Positions 11,548 to 24,522 are shown, numbered from the stretch's first letter. The stretch is 64,000 nt of DNA from Amorphophallus konjac (GCA_022559845.1 CM040125.1:330095829-330159828), one strand, 5' to 3'. Notes: generated by a model from the sequence alone, not told the origin. Translations and numbers: made by a program.

Positions 11548-12215
11548 GAGACGCCCCTGTCCAGGGCGCTAATTTACAAGACACGACCATGTCCAGGTCG
11601 TCAATTTCATATTTGACGCCCTGTACACAGGCGTTAATTTCATGTAAATCTTCAGAACGGATTATCCATGCAATTATATGAAATCAATCAATAATTATTA
11701 ACGGTTAAAAGTCAATAAGCATGAAACATCAAATCTAAAATACTGCATCTGATTTCCTGCCAATTTCCTGTCATGACTATATGATTGTTATCATTGATTA
11801 TCGTGCAAATCTTGCTTTCCTAGTATCTCTTGAATTCACGACCTAGACTAGGTCGTTTTCCATGTGGTAACGCCCCATCACAGGGCGTGAATTAAAACTA
11901 AACGCCCCTTACTAGGGCGCGTATCTGTTAAAATCCTGGAATATATATTCTGTGAAAATAAGAATTTAATGATTAATGCCCCTGCCAAGGGCGCGTTTTT
12001 GATAATTTCTGAAAATAAGTATGTTCTGAAAAATATTGTAAATAAAAAGACGCCTGCTACTGTAGTCGTCAACTCTTGAAGAAACGCCCCTGCCGAAGGC
12101 GCGTTTTAGATAAATTATTGAATTATTGAAAATTCTGCAAAACGGACCATGTGTAAACGCCCTGCTGTTAGGCGTTAATTACTTGAGAAACGACTTGACC
12201 TAAGTCGTTATTTTA
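11548..12215. repeat. Further palindrome clusters in chromovirus 1 LTR
   Basis: Eleven more palindromes fall in two groups. Near 11548-11636: ACGCCCCTGTCCAGGGCG, ACGACCATGTCCAGGTCGT, ACGCCCTGTACACAGGCGT. Near 11839-12215: ACGACCTAGACTAGGTCGT, ACGCCCCATCACAGGGCGT and six others. Where the left arm reads GACC the right arm usually reads GGTC; where it reads GCCC the right reads GGGC. Confidence 0.78.
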
Positions 12216-13678
12216 CTGTAAACTGATTTTTCCTCTGATTTGCTAACCGATGGTTTTATATATTATACATATATATATATCGGCACTATTCTCCATTCCG
12301 TGAGTATAGTCCCACTTTTTTCACGTTGATTTATCGATCACACTCAATTCTCATTGACATACAAGCTCTCCTTTGGACATTCCGTTCCTTTGGACTAGCG
12401 AGTTAGTCATAGAGACCTCCGTAAGACTCCTCGTAGCCTTGGATTCCCTCAAGGCCGACTGAGCTGGTTGTACCCTAAAAACCCATTACACCATTGATGC
12501 CATGTCACTCTAAAGAAACATGGGATACCGGCCCTTATGATTATACAAAGAGTATTTCATAAGAAATTCTTAATGGGATGATGATATCATGCCATATCAT
12601 GCCATTCTTGTAATCAATTCTATGATAAGAATGAGGGTATCTTACCTTTGATATACTGTTCATGTGGACCTCAATTCTATATAAAGAATATCCATACTGA
12701 TTTGTCATGGTACCCAAGTTAAGGGAATCATATTCTACCTAGTTTTATCGATATCGTGATTATACCGTTATTATCGCCATTCTATGTCCTTTGTCATATT
12801 TTGGACTCTTTTCTATCAAAGTTGTCATACGTGTCTACAAGCATGATTATTGAAATTCTATGTTGGCTATAAACAAGAGTGGATGTCAAAACACATGATA
12901 AATGCCTGCGCATATAGGGCCCGATCTGGTCCTGGGAGGAGCACCCGAAAGTACTTGTGCCCATGGGAGTTAAAATGATAAGGTATCTGGCATTATACCG
13001 AGTACTTGACTTGCTTGATTGGACATTCCACACACATCTTGTACTTGAATCGTACTTGACTTTACATGAAATGCGTGGCCCGAAAGAGGGTAATTTACTT
13101 GCTTGATACATGATAGCCAAAGTTCTTGACATGACTCGATAATTGTACTTGCTTGAATATCTTGAATAAACTTGTTATCTTGTTGAAAGTTCATGGTAAG
13201 TTCATCTTATTTCCTTGATATTACATTCTCTCTATCTTGTCGTTTCATGCGAGCATGCATAGCTTTATTGCATTCATGAAAATGTAATTCCTTAAACCCC
13301 TTGCTAGTACTTGAGATATAATTTCCTACTGAGCGTTCGCTCATTCCGTTTGTCCCTTTTTACTTTTCAGGTAAGTCCGACGACGATGGAAGTCAATCGG
13401 ATGGGAATAATCAAGAGTGAAAGAGATAGAGATTCTCCAAGTGTCATCTAGTCTTTTCTATAGTTTCTTGAGTCAACTATGTATTTTTTCCCTTTTTATT
13501 AAACAGAGTATTGGATTTGTAATAGTCTATCCGTTATGAAATAAAGGATTGGGTTATCTTGCTATTTTACGCATCTCTGTCTTTGTGTCGAATACACGAC
13601 CACTCTGATTGACATGATTGATATAGACACGTCGCGCATCTCCGGGTATCTTCCGCGCTCGGGGCGTGACAGTCTTTG

Positions 13679-13690
13679 TGGTATCAGAGC
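13679..13690 (+). other. Primer-binding site of chromovirus 1
   Basis: TGGTATCAGAGC, eight bases after the 5' LTR, is complementary to the 3' end of plant initiator methionine tRNA, the usual primer for chromoviruses. Confidence 0.93.
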
Positions 13691-13846
13691 CTAAGGTATT
13701 CAATTCCTAGGAAACCCAAGTCCAAGGATAGGTTTCAAAACCTTTAACCAAGTGAGAGTGGGTAGAACCAAGGGTTAAATGATCAATGAGTCCTTTATAA
13801 GATCATAGTGATATAATACTAACATAGCTATTGTAATTGTAGGATA

Positions 13847-15075
13847 ATGGCTGCCGAACGTGCTCAATGGCGCAACATGCAGCGTACCCTTCAAGGGATG
13901 ATCCAAGTGCTACAACAGGTAGCACAAGGTGGTGCTCCACGAGCTGGAAGCTTACACCAAGCATTCAAGAATATGAATCCCCCGAAGTTCATGGGATCGA
14001 CCGATCCAGACGATGCCGAGCATTGGGTTCGGGAGATTGAACGTATATTCCGTGTTATGCAATGCACGGATCAGGACAAAGTCTTATTAGCTACTTTCCA
14101 GTTAGAAAAGGATGCTAGATGCTGGTGGGAGTCGATTGAAGCTACTATTGACCCAACTCAAGTTACATGGGGTGAATTCGTTGAATATTTCAACGCCAAA
14201 TATTTCTCTGATAGGGTCCAGGAAAAGAAGGCCGCCGAATTTGCCGCATTAAAGCAAAGATCTTTATCGGTGGCTGATTATGAAGCACAGTTCTCTAGAC
14301 TGTCTAGATATGCTAAGCATTTAATTAGCACGGAAAAGATGAAAGCCCGTAGATTTCTTAATGGGCTTAGGCCCCACTATATTACTCAACTGGCGCCTAT
14401 GGACATCCAAATTTATTCTGAAATAGTGCGCCGAGCTCAATTACTTGAAGATGCCACTGAACTATCTGATAGGATCCGTGGAAAAGACAAGAAGGAACAA
14501 GTCACGGGTTCGGGTTCTTTCAAACCCAACTTTAAGAAGAGGCCCAATAATGGGGGTTCTTCATCTCAAGATCAGAAATTCAAGAAGACCAAGCCTTTCT
14601 CTATCACCACTACCCCTTCGAATACAGTCTGCAAGCATTGTGACAAGGCTGGTCACAAGACAGAAGAATGCTGGAGGAAATTAGGAGCTTGTCTCCGTTG
14701 TGGAAGCCGTGAGCATCGGATTCCCGAGTGTCCATTAATGAACGACCAAGCCGGCGATAGTAAACGCCCGGTGACAAAGAATGCTCGTCTTCATGCAATA
14801 CAGGAGACCGAACCGGAAGAAGAAGGCGGATTGGTGGAAGGTACATTGAAAATTTGTTCCAAATATGCACATGTCTTATTTGATACGGGTGCATCGCATT
14901 CTATTGTTTCTAAGAAGTGTGCTGACCCATTACCTCTAGAACCAGAATGGATGAAGTTAATATTGTCTACTCCTCTCGGAAACGAGACGGATATCACACA
15001 TCATTACCAAAACTGTGAGGTATTGGTTCGAGGAAAGAATTTTCCTATTGATCTTATCTGCTTAGATCTAAAGAG
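13847..15075 (+). pseudogene. gag: Gag and protease of chromovirus 1
   Basis: The ATG at 13847 opens MAAERAQWRNMQ, a start shared with chromovirus 2. The capsid domain follows (PPKFMGSTDPDDAEHW, ARCWWESIE, FVEYFNAKYFSDRVQEKK, LSVADYEAQFSRLSRYAKHL). Two zinc knuckles come next, CKHCDKAGHKTEEC (about 14629-14671) and CLRCGSREHRIPEC (about 14690-14731). The protease active site DTGASHSIVS is at about 14883. A one-base deletion near 15070-15075 throws the frame off just after the protease LDLK block. The frame is otherwise open into RT. Confidence 0.9.
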
Positions 15076-18000
15076 TATGATGTTATACTAGGAGCAGATT
15101 GGTTATCCAAATACCAGGCAACGGTTGATTGCCGTGATAGCAAGATTGTTTTCAAGGAATTTTCGGAACTGACTTATACTAGTCCTAAGAGTCGGAGCAA
15201 ATCCCCTCTTATCTCGGCTCTTCGAGCAAGCAAGCTCGTCAAGAAAGGATGTGTATCCTTCCTTGCTTTTGTCACTATTAAAGAAGCTAAGGAAACCAAG
15301 ATAGAAGACGTTCAAGTAGTACAAGAATTCCCAGACGTATTTCCGGAAGAATTGCCGGGATTACCCCCGCAAAGAGATGTGGCCTTTACCATCGACTTAG
15401 TCCCTGGTGCTGGTCCCGTTTCAAAGGCACCATATAGAATGTCCCCTGCTGAACTCAAGGAGTTGAAGGAGCAGTTGATGGAACTAATCCGAAAAGGGTT
15501 TATTAGACCAAGTACTTCCCCGTGGGGAGCACCAGTCTTATTTGTAAAGAAGAAGGATGGATCCATGAGATTGTGTATCGACTATCGACAATTGAATCAT
15601 CTTACTATCAAGAACAAGTATCCACTGCCGAGAATCGATGAATTATTTGATCAGATTTCAGGATCCAAATATTTTTCCAAGATTGATCTCAGGTCGGGAT
15701 ACCATCAATTAAGAATCAAGGACGATGACATTCCCAAGACTGCATTCAGAAGCAAGTATGGCCATTACGAATTTGTTGTTATGCCTTTTGGACTCACAAA
15801 TGCCCCTGTTGCCTTTATGCAGTTAATGAATAGCATATTCAGGCCTTACTTGGATCAATTCGTAGTAGTCTTCATTGATGATATATTGATATATTCCAAG
15901 ACTAAGGAAGAACATGAAGAACATTTGAGGATTGCATTGCAAGTCTTGAGGACAAATCAATTATATGCTAAACTCAGCAAATGCGAGTTCTGGCTTGAAG
16001 AAGTGGCTTTTCTCGGGCATGTCATATCAAAGGACGGATTATCTGTAGATCCGTCAAAAGTTGAAGCTGTGAGAAACTGGGAAAGACCCACTAATGCAAG
16101 CGAGATCAGAAGTTTCTTAGGTCTTGCAGGCTATTATCGGCGATTCATCAAAGATTTCTCTAAGATCGCTGTGCCCCTTACAAGGTTAACTCGCAAGGAG
16201 ATCCGATACGAATGGAGTGAGGAATGTGAAAGAAGTTTTCAAACTCTCAAGGATCATCTCACCACAGCTCCGGTCTTAGCTCTACCGATAGAAGGAGAGA
16301 AATTCGAGGTCTACACTGATGCTTCTGGCATTGGCCTCGGATGTGTTCTAATGCAACAAGGGAAGGTCATAGCATACTCTTCTCGTCAACTGAAGAAGCA
16401 TGAGGAGAATTACCCCGTCCATGACTTAGAACTGGCCGCGGTAGTATTTGCCCTAAAGATATGGAGACCCTACTTATATGGAGCACAGTTTACGGTATAC
16501 TCCGATCACAAAAGTCTCAAATATCTATTTTCACAAAAGGAGCTGAACATGAGACAAAGATGCTGGCTAGAATATCTCAAGGACTTCGACTTCAATATAC
16601 AATACCATCCCGGAAAGGGTAATTATGTTGCTGACGCCCTTAGTCGATAGCCGAGAGCAATGATAGCCAATTGTATGATACAAGAATGGAGGTTACTTGA
16701 ACAATTCTCCGAGCTCAATATAAGCTTGGACACGGAATCCAAATTTGTCACACTATCTCATGTAAGCATACAGTCAGATTTGTTATCTGAGATACAAACA
16801 CTTCAGGATGATGATCCTATGTTAGTAGAAATCAAAGGCAGATTAGAAGGACAATCTGATTTTCAACTAACTTCTGATGGAAGATTATCGTTCAAAGATA
16901 GAACTTGTATACCTGATTGTCCGGAATTAAAGAAGAAGATCTTAGATGAAGCTCACCGATCAAGGTACACTATTCATCCAGGATCAACCAAAATGTACCA
17001 AGATGTAAAGAGGAACTTTTGGTGGCCTAATATGAAAAGAGAAATAGCGGACTATGTATCGCGCTGTCTCACATGCCAACAGGTCAAGGCGGAACACCAA
17101 AAGCCTGCGGGAAAACTACATCCTCTAGATATTCCTAAGTGAAAATGGGAGGATATTGGTATGGACTTCATCATGGGTTTGTCTGAATCTAAAGGAGGAC
17201 ATGATGGAATCTGGGTTATCATTGACCGATTAACTAAATCAGCACATTTCTTGCCAATAAAGAGCCGATGGTCAATTGATGTGCTAGCTGCACTATACAT
17301 CAAGGAAATAGTCAGGATACATGGAATTCCTGTCTCAATCGTGTCGGACAGAGATCCCCGTTTTACTTCTCATTTTTGGAAGGGATTATAACATTCGTTG
17401 GGAACAAGGCTCAACTTTAGTACTGCTTTTCACCCACAAACGGATGGTCAGACCGAGCGAACTAATCAAGTTGTTGAAGATATGCTGAGAGCATGCATTA
17501 TTGACTTTGGAGGAAGCTGGCATGACCACTTACCTTTAGTTGAATTTGCATATAATAATAGCTACCAAGCTAGTATCCAAATGGCACCTTTCGAAGCCTT
17601 ATACGGAAGGAGTTGCCGATCTCCCATATGTTGGAACGAAGTTGGAGAAAAACAACTATTAGGTCCAGACATGGTAAGGGATACAACCGAGAAGATACAA
17701 GTAATCAGGGAAAGATTACAAGTTGCTCAGACCAGACAAAAGACTTATGCAGATACAAGAAGAAGAGATCTTGAATTCCAAATCGGAGATCATGTATTTC
17801 TCAAGATATCGCCTGGACGTGGCATACGAAGATTTGGTGTTAAGGGCAAGCTTACGCCAAGATTCATCGAACCATTTGAGGTACTCGAAAGAGTTGGCGA
17901 GGTTGCTTATCGCATCGCGTTGCCTCCTCAGTTGTCCGAGGTACACAATGTATTTCACATATCTATGTTGAAGAAGTATGTGCACGATCCGTCACATATT

Positions 18001-18198
18001 ATTGAGCATGGAGATCTGATGATCCAGAAAGATCTCACATATGAACAGAGGCCCTTGAAGATATTAGATCGAGAAATACGAGCTCTAAGGAATAAGGTTA
18101 TTCCCATGCTCAAGGTGCAATGGAATAAGAATCCTGAACGCGAAGCGACATGGGAGACCGAGGAATCTATGAAGAAACGATTTCCCGAGTTATTCTAA
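15076..18198 (+). pseudogene. pol: RT, RNase H, integrase and chromodomain of chromovirus 1
   Basis: In one frame after the upstream shift: RT with [23 protein letters not shown], palm motif FIDD at 15871-15882 and [14 protein letters not shown]; RNase H with [14 protein letters not shown] and [18 protein letters not shown]. Integrase follows with an HHCC zinc domain ending CLTCQQ, then [18 protein letters not shown] and GQTERTNQVVEDML. A C-terminal chromodomain (about 18045-18198) has LDREIRALRNKVIPMLKVQW and ATWETEESMKKRFPELF. Stops lie at 16648-16650, 17140-17142 (TGG to TGA type) and 17389-17391 (CAA to TAA type). The chromodomain would direct integration to marked heterochromatin. Confidence 0.92.
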
Positions 18199-18269
18199 GA
18201 GGTATATGTCCTACACTCTCTGCGTGTATAATTATATATATATATTGAATTTGGGGACCAAATTCTTTT

Positions 18270-18282
18270 AAGTGGGGGAGGG
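18270..18282 (+). other. Polypurine tract of chromovirus 1
   Basis: AAGTGGGGGAGGG lies immediately before the TGTAGCAACC start of the 3' LTR, where plus-strand DNA synthesis would be primed. The reverse complement of the same tract occurs at 48929-48941 in chromovirus 2. Confidence 0.93.
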
Positions 18283-21200
18283 TGTAGCAACCCTAATAAA
18301 TGAATAATTGAAATGAATTAAAACATATATATTACAGAAGTAATATATAAAAGGAATAGGGTTAATTGGAAGAAATAAAACAAATTAAAAATAACACCTT
18401 TTATTAAGGCGTTAATTTATAAAGAAACGCCTCTATCCATGGCGTGAATAAAGAAAGGACGCCCACACCTGCGGTCGTCAGTTCTCACGCGACCAAATGG
18501 GTAAGTAAAATAAACGCCCCTATCTTGGGCGTGTTTTAAAAGACGAAACGCCCTTTGTCAAGGCGCTTTTTAAGAAACGCCCTTATACAAGGCGTCAATT
18601 AAAGAATACACGCCCTTACCAAAGTCGTTAATTCCATTCGGAACCGTTCGAACCCAGAACTTATCCAGGGTAAGTGATAACTATGAGAAAGAGTTCGAAT
18701 GTGGTAATAACTCAATCTTGGAAATATTACTTCCAATCAAACACTAACTATTGTTAGGATTCCTAAAATCCTATAAAATCTCTCGTTCGACAAACCCTAA
18801 ACCTATTTGATCCAAGCCTCTGCGACGGTAAGTGAAGAACAGAACTGTTCTTCTTTCCTTTCTTTTGTTTCGAGTATATGAATCTTCTTACAGGTTAGGA
18901 AAAAAAAAAAAAAACACCTACGTACGTGAAGAACAAAGGTGATGTTCTTCTTTCTTTTACCTTCGGTCAGGAAGTATGAAGAAATACTACCATTTCTTCT
19001 TCTGTTCTCGTAGGAATTACAGGACCGAAGAACTAGAGCTCCTCTTCTCACAGTTCAAATCATCAAATTATCATAAGGTAGGTTTTCTCAAGTTACTGTA
19101 GCCCAAATAATTTAAGACAAGACTTATATACGTATTGACATGACATGCATACGGTTTAATATGGTTTTATTATATTTCTGCAATATTTTGAAAGAGACGC
19201 CCTGTCCAGGGCGCTAATTTACAAGACACGACCATGTCCAGGTCGTCAATTTCATATTTGACGCCCTGTACACAGGCGTTAATTTCATGTAAATCTTCAG
19301 AACGGATTATCCATGCAATTACATGAAATCAATCAATAATTGTTAACGGTTAAAAGTCAATAAGCATGAAACATCAAATCTAAAATACTGCATCTGATTT
19401 CCTGCCAATTTCCTGTCATGACTATATGATTGTTATCATTGATTATCGTGCAAATCTTGCTTTCCTAGTATCTCTTGAATTCACGACCTAGACTAGGTCG
19501 TTTTCCATGTGGTAACGCCCCATCACAGGGCGTGAATTAAAAATAAACGCCCCTTACTAGGGCGCGTATCTGTTAAAATCCTGGAATATATATTCTGTGA
19601 AAATAAGAATTTAATGATTAACGCCCCTGCCAAGGGCGCGTTTTTGATAATTTCTGAAAATAAGTATGTTCTGAAAAATATTGTAAATAAAAAGACGCCT
19701 GCTACTGTAGTCGTCAACTCTTGAAGAAACGCCCCTGCCGAAGGCGCGTTTTAGATAAATTATTGAATTATTGAAAATTCTGCAAAACGGACCATGTGTA
19801 AACGCCCTGCTGTTAGGCGTTAATTACTTGAGAAACGACTTGACCTAAGTCGTTATTTTACTGTAAACTGATTTTTCCTCTGATTTGCTAACCGATGGTT
19901 TTATATATTATACATATATATATATCGGCACTATTCTCCATTCCGTGAGTATAGTCCCACTTTTTTCACGTTGATTTATCGATCACACTCAATTCTCATT
20001 GACATACAAGCTCTCCTTTGGACATTCCGTTCCTTTGGACTAGCGAGTTAGTCATAGAGACCTCCGTAAGACTCCTCGTAGCCTTGGATTCCCTCAAGGC
20101 CGACTGAGCTGGTTGTACCCTAAAAACCCATTACACCATTGATGCCATGTCACTCTAAAGAAACATGGGATACCGGCCCTTATGATTATACAAAGAGTAT
20201 TTCATAAGAAATTCTTAATGGGATGATGATATCATGCCATATCATGCCATTCTTGTAAACCTCAATTCTATGATAAGAATGAGGGTATCTTACCTTTGAT
20301 ATACTGTTCATGTGGACCTCAATTCTATATAAAGAATATCCATACTGATTTGTCATGGTACCCAAGTTAAGGGAATCATATTCTACTTAGTTTTATCGAT
20401 ATCGTGATTATACCGTTATTATCGCCATTCTATGTCCTTTGTCATATTTTGGACTCTTTTCTATCAAAGTTGTCATACGTGTCTACAAGCATGATTATTG
20501 AAATTCTATGTTGGCTATAAACAAGAGTGGATGTCAAAACACATGATAAATGCCTGCGCATATAGGGCCCGATCTGGTCCTGGGAGGAGCACCCGAAAGT
20601 ACTTGTGCCCATGGGAGTTAAAATGATAAGGTATCTGGCATTATACCGAGTACTTGACTTGCTTGATTGGACATTCCACACACATCTTGTACTTGAATCG
20701 TACTTGACTTTACATGAAATGCGTGGCCCGAAAGAGGGTAATTTACTTGCTTGATACATGATAGCCAAAGTTCTTGACATGACTCAATAATTGTACTTGC
20801 TTGAATATCTTGAATAAACTTGTTATCTTGTTGAAAGTTCATGGTAAGTTCATCTTATTTTCTTGATATTACATTCTCCCTATCTTGTCGTTTCATGCGA
20901 GCATGCATAGCTTTATTGCATTCATGAAAATGTACTTACTTAAACCCCTTGCTAGTACTTGAGATATAATTTCCTACTGAGCGTTCGCTCATTCCGTTTG
21001 TCCCTTTTTACTTTTCAGGTAAGTCCGACGACGATGGAAGTCAATCGGATGGGAATAATCAAGAGTGAAAGAGATAGAGATTCTCCAAGTGTCATCTAGT
21101 CTTTTCTATAGTTTCTTGAGTCAACTATGTATTCTTTCCCTTTTTATTAAACAGTGTATTGGATTTGTAATAGTCTATCCGTTATGAAATAAAGGATTGG

Positions 21201-21319
21201 GTTATCTTGCTATTTTACGCATCTCTGTCTTTGTGTCGAATACACGACCACTCTGATTGACATGATTGATATAGACACGTCGCGCATCTCCGGGTATCTT
21301 CCGCGCTCGGGGCGTGACA
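18283..21319 (+). repeat. 3' LTR of chromovirus 1 (3037 bp)
   Basis: It matches the 5' LTR base for base over nearly its full length, including TATA box and palindrome clusters (18393-18631, 19196-19290, 19482-19860). Differences are mainly single transitions, a short A-run length change near 18900, and one small indel near 20260. Confidence 0.95.
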
Positions 21320-21324
21320 TTTAT
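21320..21324. other. Target-site duplication TTTAT, right copy
   Basis: TTTAT follows the terminal GTGACA of the 3' LTR and matches 10634-10638 exactly. Confidence 0.93.
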
Positions 21325-22117
21325 ACTCACGGCCATAGAGTACTTCACCAACTGGGCGAAAGCGGAAGCTTACGTGAAAATTAAAGTGTCAACGGTTTAC
21401 AAATTCATAATGAAGAACATCATCGTCAGGTTCGGCATACCAAGTACCATCGTCACCGATAATGGACCGCAGTTTATCTCTCAAGAACTTCAAGATCTCT
21501 GCAAAAGGTAGAACATTGCATTGCATCATTCATCTCCTTATTATCCACAGGGCAATGGCCAAGTAGAGCCAACAAATAAAATCTTGATTAAAATTATCAA
21601 GAAAATGTGTGAAGCTAATAAATTTAGGAATTCGCAAGAGAAGCTCGTAGAAGCTCTATGGGCCTACCGTACTTCCATTCGCACACCTACTAGGCAAACT
21701 CCTTTCGTCCTCACTTATGGGATGGAGGTGGTGGTTCCCTATGAGATTATTATACCTTCTCTTAGAGTGCAATTGGGAAAGGAGCTCTCTATTGACGAAC
21801 GCCGTGAATCTCTCCTTGCTCAATTGAAACTCTTAGATGAGAGACGTCTAGCCGCCGTCGAACATGCAAGAGTTTATCAAAACAGGCTTTCGCATTTTTA
21901 TCAAAAGAAAGTAATTGAGAGAAAATTCAAAGTTGGTGAAATGGTAATCAAGAGAATCTTTGTAAAACATGGTGGACCCTGCTCAAAACTTCAACAAAAT
22001 TGGGAAGGGCCTTATGTAATAAAAGAAGTCTATCCTGACAATGCTTATAAACTAATTAAAGCTGAAGGGGAAGAATTGGCTCACCCTTGAAATGAATTAT
22101 ATCTTAAGAAATACTAC
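21325..22117 (+). pseudogene. Integrase, C-terminal half of element B
   Basis: The catalytic core resumes with TAIEYFTNWAKAEAY, IVTDNGPQF (second Asp of the triad) and the glutamate-bearing YYPQGNGQVEPTNK. The Tat-type C-terminal part follows: ALWAYRTSIRTPTRQTPFVLTYGMEVVVPYEI and a distal FKVGEMV...GPYVIKEV. Skipping chromovirus 1 and one TSD copy, the frame runs straight on from 10638. Stops at 21509-21511 (TAG) and 22088-22090 (TGA) both fall where the family has Trp. Confidence 0.9.
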
Positions 22118-23143
22118 CCCTAAGTCTCAACAAAAATCAAATCAAAAAAAATAAAAATAAAAAATATATAAAAAAGAGCATGGTGCATGGGCCACGAAGA
22201 CCGAAAAATAAAAATCTCTAATTCATTCTTCAGTCTTGATGATTTAACCTTGGGTCAATACCAACACACACAACACACTTAGCTCTTGAACTCAAGCGGT
22301 CCAAAATCCGAGAAGGTCATAGCCAAACTAAGAGTGTAAAGACTTTACCCGTTCTTTTCTCTTTAGTTCACGAGGGGGGAAGTCAGACTCTAAGCAGACC
22401 ACCAAACCTACCTGAGTCAGGGCCCAAAAGGGAACAATATGTCGTAAAAGCCCAAGTACAATTAGGTTTTCATTTTCTAATAAAATTCAAGTCGATTACA
22501 AAAGAAAAGTATGTCACGAGACGTCCCCGCAGGGAAAACCCTAGTCGTAAGCATGCATGAATAAGGGCAAAAGGGCAACAAAATTTCCCTAAGCCAAAGA
22601 CCGAGCCCTAGCAGGTAATAGGGTAAGGGAGGGAAGCTTCCCCGATCTTTCGGAACCCCTCGCTAACTTCCCCAAAATCTTCTTCCATTCCCCCTCCGTG
22701 GTATGTCATAAGGTCGAAGAATGGCAAAGGCGAACTTAGGAGGATGGGCCGCATGAGATTATGAGTGAAAGCAAAAACTTTAGGCACATTGACCCTTTGT
22801 TAAGTTATTTAAGAATCATGAGTGAATTTAAGTTGGTGAATGTGTAAGGTTTTATGACCAATGTACCCGGCTACACCATTTTCAAAAAAGTTAAAAAGAA
22901 AAAAAGGTTAAAAAAATAAAATATATATATTAGCGCCCGATCATAGGGCCATTATTTTATTAATCAATGACTCCTCCTTAGTCGTCATTTTGCAACAAAA
23001 AAGCAAAAAATAAAAAAAATGTGTTTTCAATTAATGCCCGACCAGAGGGTGCCATTTCATTAAATAAATGCACCTGTCCGGGCACCAATTTCCACAGATT
23101 GCCTGCTTTTCCCTCTTGCCATAGCATTTGCTTGCTTGCATCT
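22118..23143 (+). other. Element B region after pol, no gene
   Basis: Non-coding and A-rich near 22135-22175. It contains at least three ACG/GCG-type palindromes at about 22933-23090, for example GCGCCCGATCATAGGGCC, and ends at the insertion point of the copia composite. I see no open frame with protein-like content. Confidence 0.6.
23139..23143. other. Target-site duplication CATCT, left copy
   Basis: CATCT precedes the outer edge of the leftmost copia LTR. The same five bases follow the rightmost LTR at 41005-41009. Confidence 0.9.
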
Positions 23144-24513
23144 TGTTGGGTCCCACGATCAATGACACCCAAGAGGGGGGTGAATTGGGTGATTACAAAT
23201 TTTAAGGAAACTCTTCCCTTTTTAACAAGTGTAATGAAACAACAATTAAAACACCAAATGTGATGAACATGCAAGTAAGATAACAACCTACACTAACCCC
23301 CACACTAGACGACAAGATGAATACTACGTGGTGGAGTAAACTCCTTACAACAAGATTAAAGAAGTTGATTATGCCAATAAACAGATTCTCTCAATCTCAC
23401 CGTTCCCACACGATCATATAAGAGGATGCAACAATCAAACCAAGCCAACGCACAAAGCAAAACACAATGCACAAGGATTTTAAGGTGGTTCGGGATCTCG
23501 ACGGGCTCCCTACGTCCACCCCTCACTAGACTAGGTGAGGCTTCACTCGGGGATAAATCCCCAAATGGAGACGACGCTCCAACCACACACGCAGGACGAC
23601 GCCTGCACACACACACGGGGACGAGCCCCAGTACACACACGCACACACACGCACGGAGATGAACTCTCCAACACGATCCAACAAGCGGATCAACAAAACG
23701 CACACACGCTGCAACAAGTGCAGCAAACCTCACACACACGTAGATCTAGGAAGACCTACGCACACACATGAATCCATTACGACACACACAAAAGACCACG
23801 GATCTAACAACGATCCACACACACACAAGTATGCAGTTTATAGGAAATACAAATCTGAAACTTAAAACACAATAAGGAACAGTTGAGAAAAACTCCTGAT
23901 TTGGCTCCCCTTTGAATGTATGTTGTTGATCTTGAATGTGGCTTCAATCTCCACTTGATCAGAGCTTTACTCTGGGCTTGCTTGGCTCTTCTTTTCCTTG
24001 AATAGCACTCTCTTTATCTCCCTTGAATCTTTCTTGACTCCCCATAGATCATTCTTGAAGGATGATGAAGGATTCTAGCACGAATGGATGTTGAAGCTTG
24101 ATGTCCGATGCAGCTCTTCGATGTATATGATCTTGGGCTTTAATTCAAGCTCCTTCATTTGGATTTCAGCTTCAGAGCAAGGTGGAATAGGGTTTGAAAG
24201 CTGCAACTCCGAACCCGCACACATAAAATAGAACTCCCTTCCTCTTCTGCGAATTTTTTCAAACACTTGTGCAGCATGATGACCGTTCTTGATGATCTTG
24301 GCTCGGATGTGGATGAATCTCGATTTCGCTCGCAGCCAGTAGCAGAGGCTTGATTGGAACTTGATTTCTCCTTCTTCCCTTCACATTCAAGCACACACCA
24401 AGGTGGAACAAGGGCTGGAGGTGGCTGCTGCGACTTGCACACACAAATGTTAGGAAGAAACCCAAAAATCAGGACATACGAATTTCTGTTAGGGTTTTCA
24501 TCCTCTATAAGAT

Positions 24514-24522
24514 GTTATATAG
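24514..24522 (-). promoter_or_regulatory. TATA box in left copia LTR
   Basis: The minus strand reads CCTATATAACATC downstream of the palindrome cluster in the direction of transcription. It is followed by the AACCCTA-type leader start typical of these LTRs. The same box is present in the other two copies. Confidence 0.55.

Larger units (their letters stand above)
10639..13671 (+). repeat. 5' LTR of chromovirus 1 (3033 bp)
   Basis: It starts TGTAGCAACCCTAATAAATG and ends CGCGCTCGGGGCGTGACA. It is unusually long for this lineage. It contains a TATA-like promoter (11128-11136) and three clusters of short palindromes (10750-10986, 11548-11636, 11839-12215). A dinucleotide TA run lies near 12270. 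Confidence 0.95.
10639..21319 (+). mobile_element. Tekay-type chromovirus 1 (Ty3/gypsy), full length, nested in element B
   Basis: A complete 10.7-kb element: LTRs at 10639-13671 and 18283-21319, initiator-Met primer site, Gag-Pol, C-terminal chromodomain, polypurine tract, and a perfect 5-bp TSD. Gag-Pol order is gag, protease, RT, RNase H, integrase, chromodomain. The two LTRs look over 99% alike by eye, with roughly 25 differences in about 3 kb, so insertion is recent. Gag-Pol is broken by one frameshift and three stops. Confidence 0.95.

Noticed and set aside
12794..13194. Minus-strand frames repeated at 20442-20842
   Set aside because: They are duplicated because they lie in the two LTRs of chromovirus 1. 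There is no domain, and the strand is opposite to the element.
22118..23143. Possible 3' LTR of element B right after integrase
   Set aside because: No similarity to the Tat LTRs at 3814-5207 or 58712-60174 and no purine tract is present. The region is better read as the start of the long 3' interior.
23426..23865. Open frames rich in THTHT or VCVCV on both strands, repeated at 30900-31350 and 38446-38929
   Set aside because: They are translations of the CA-rich simple-sequence part of the copia LTRs and have no protein family signature.
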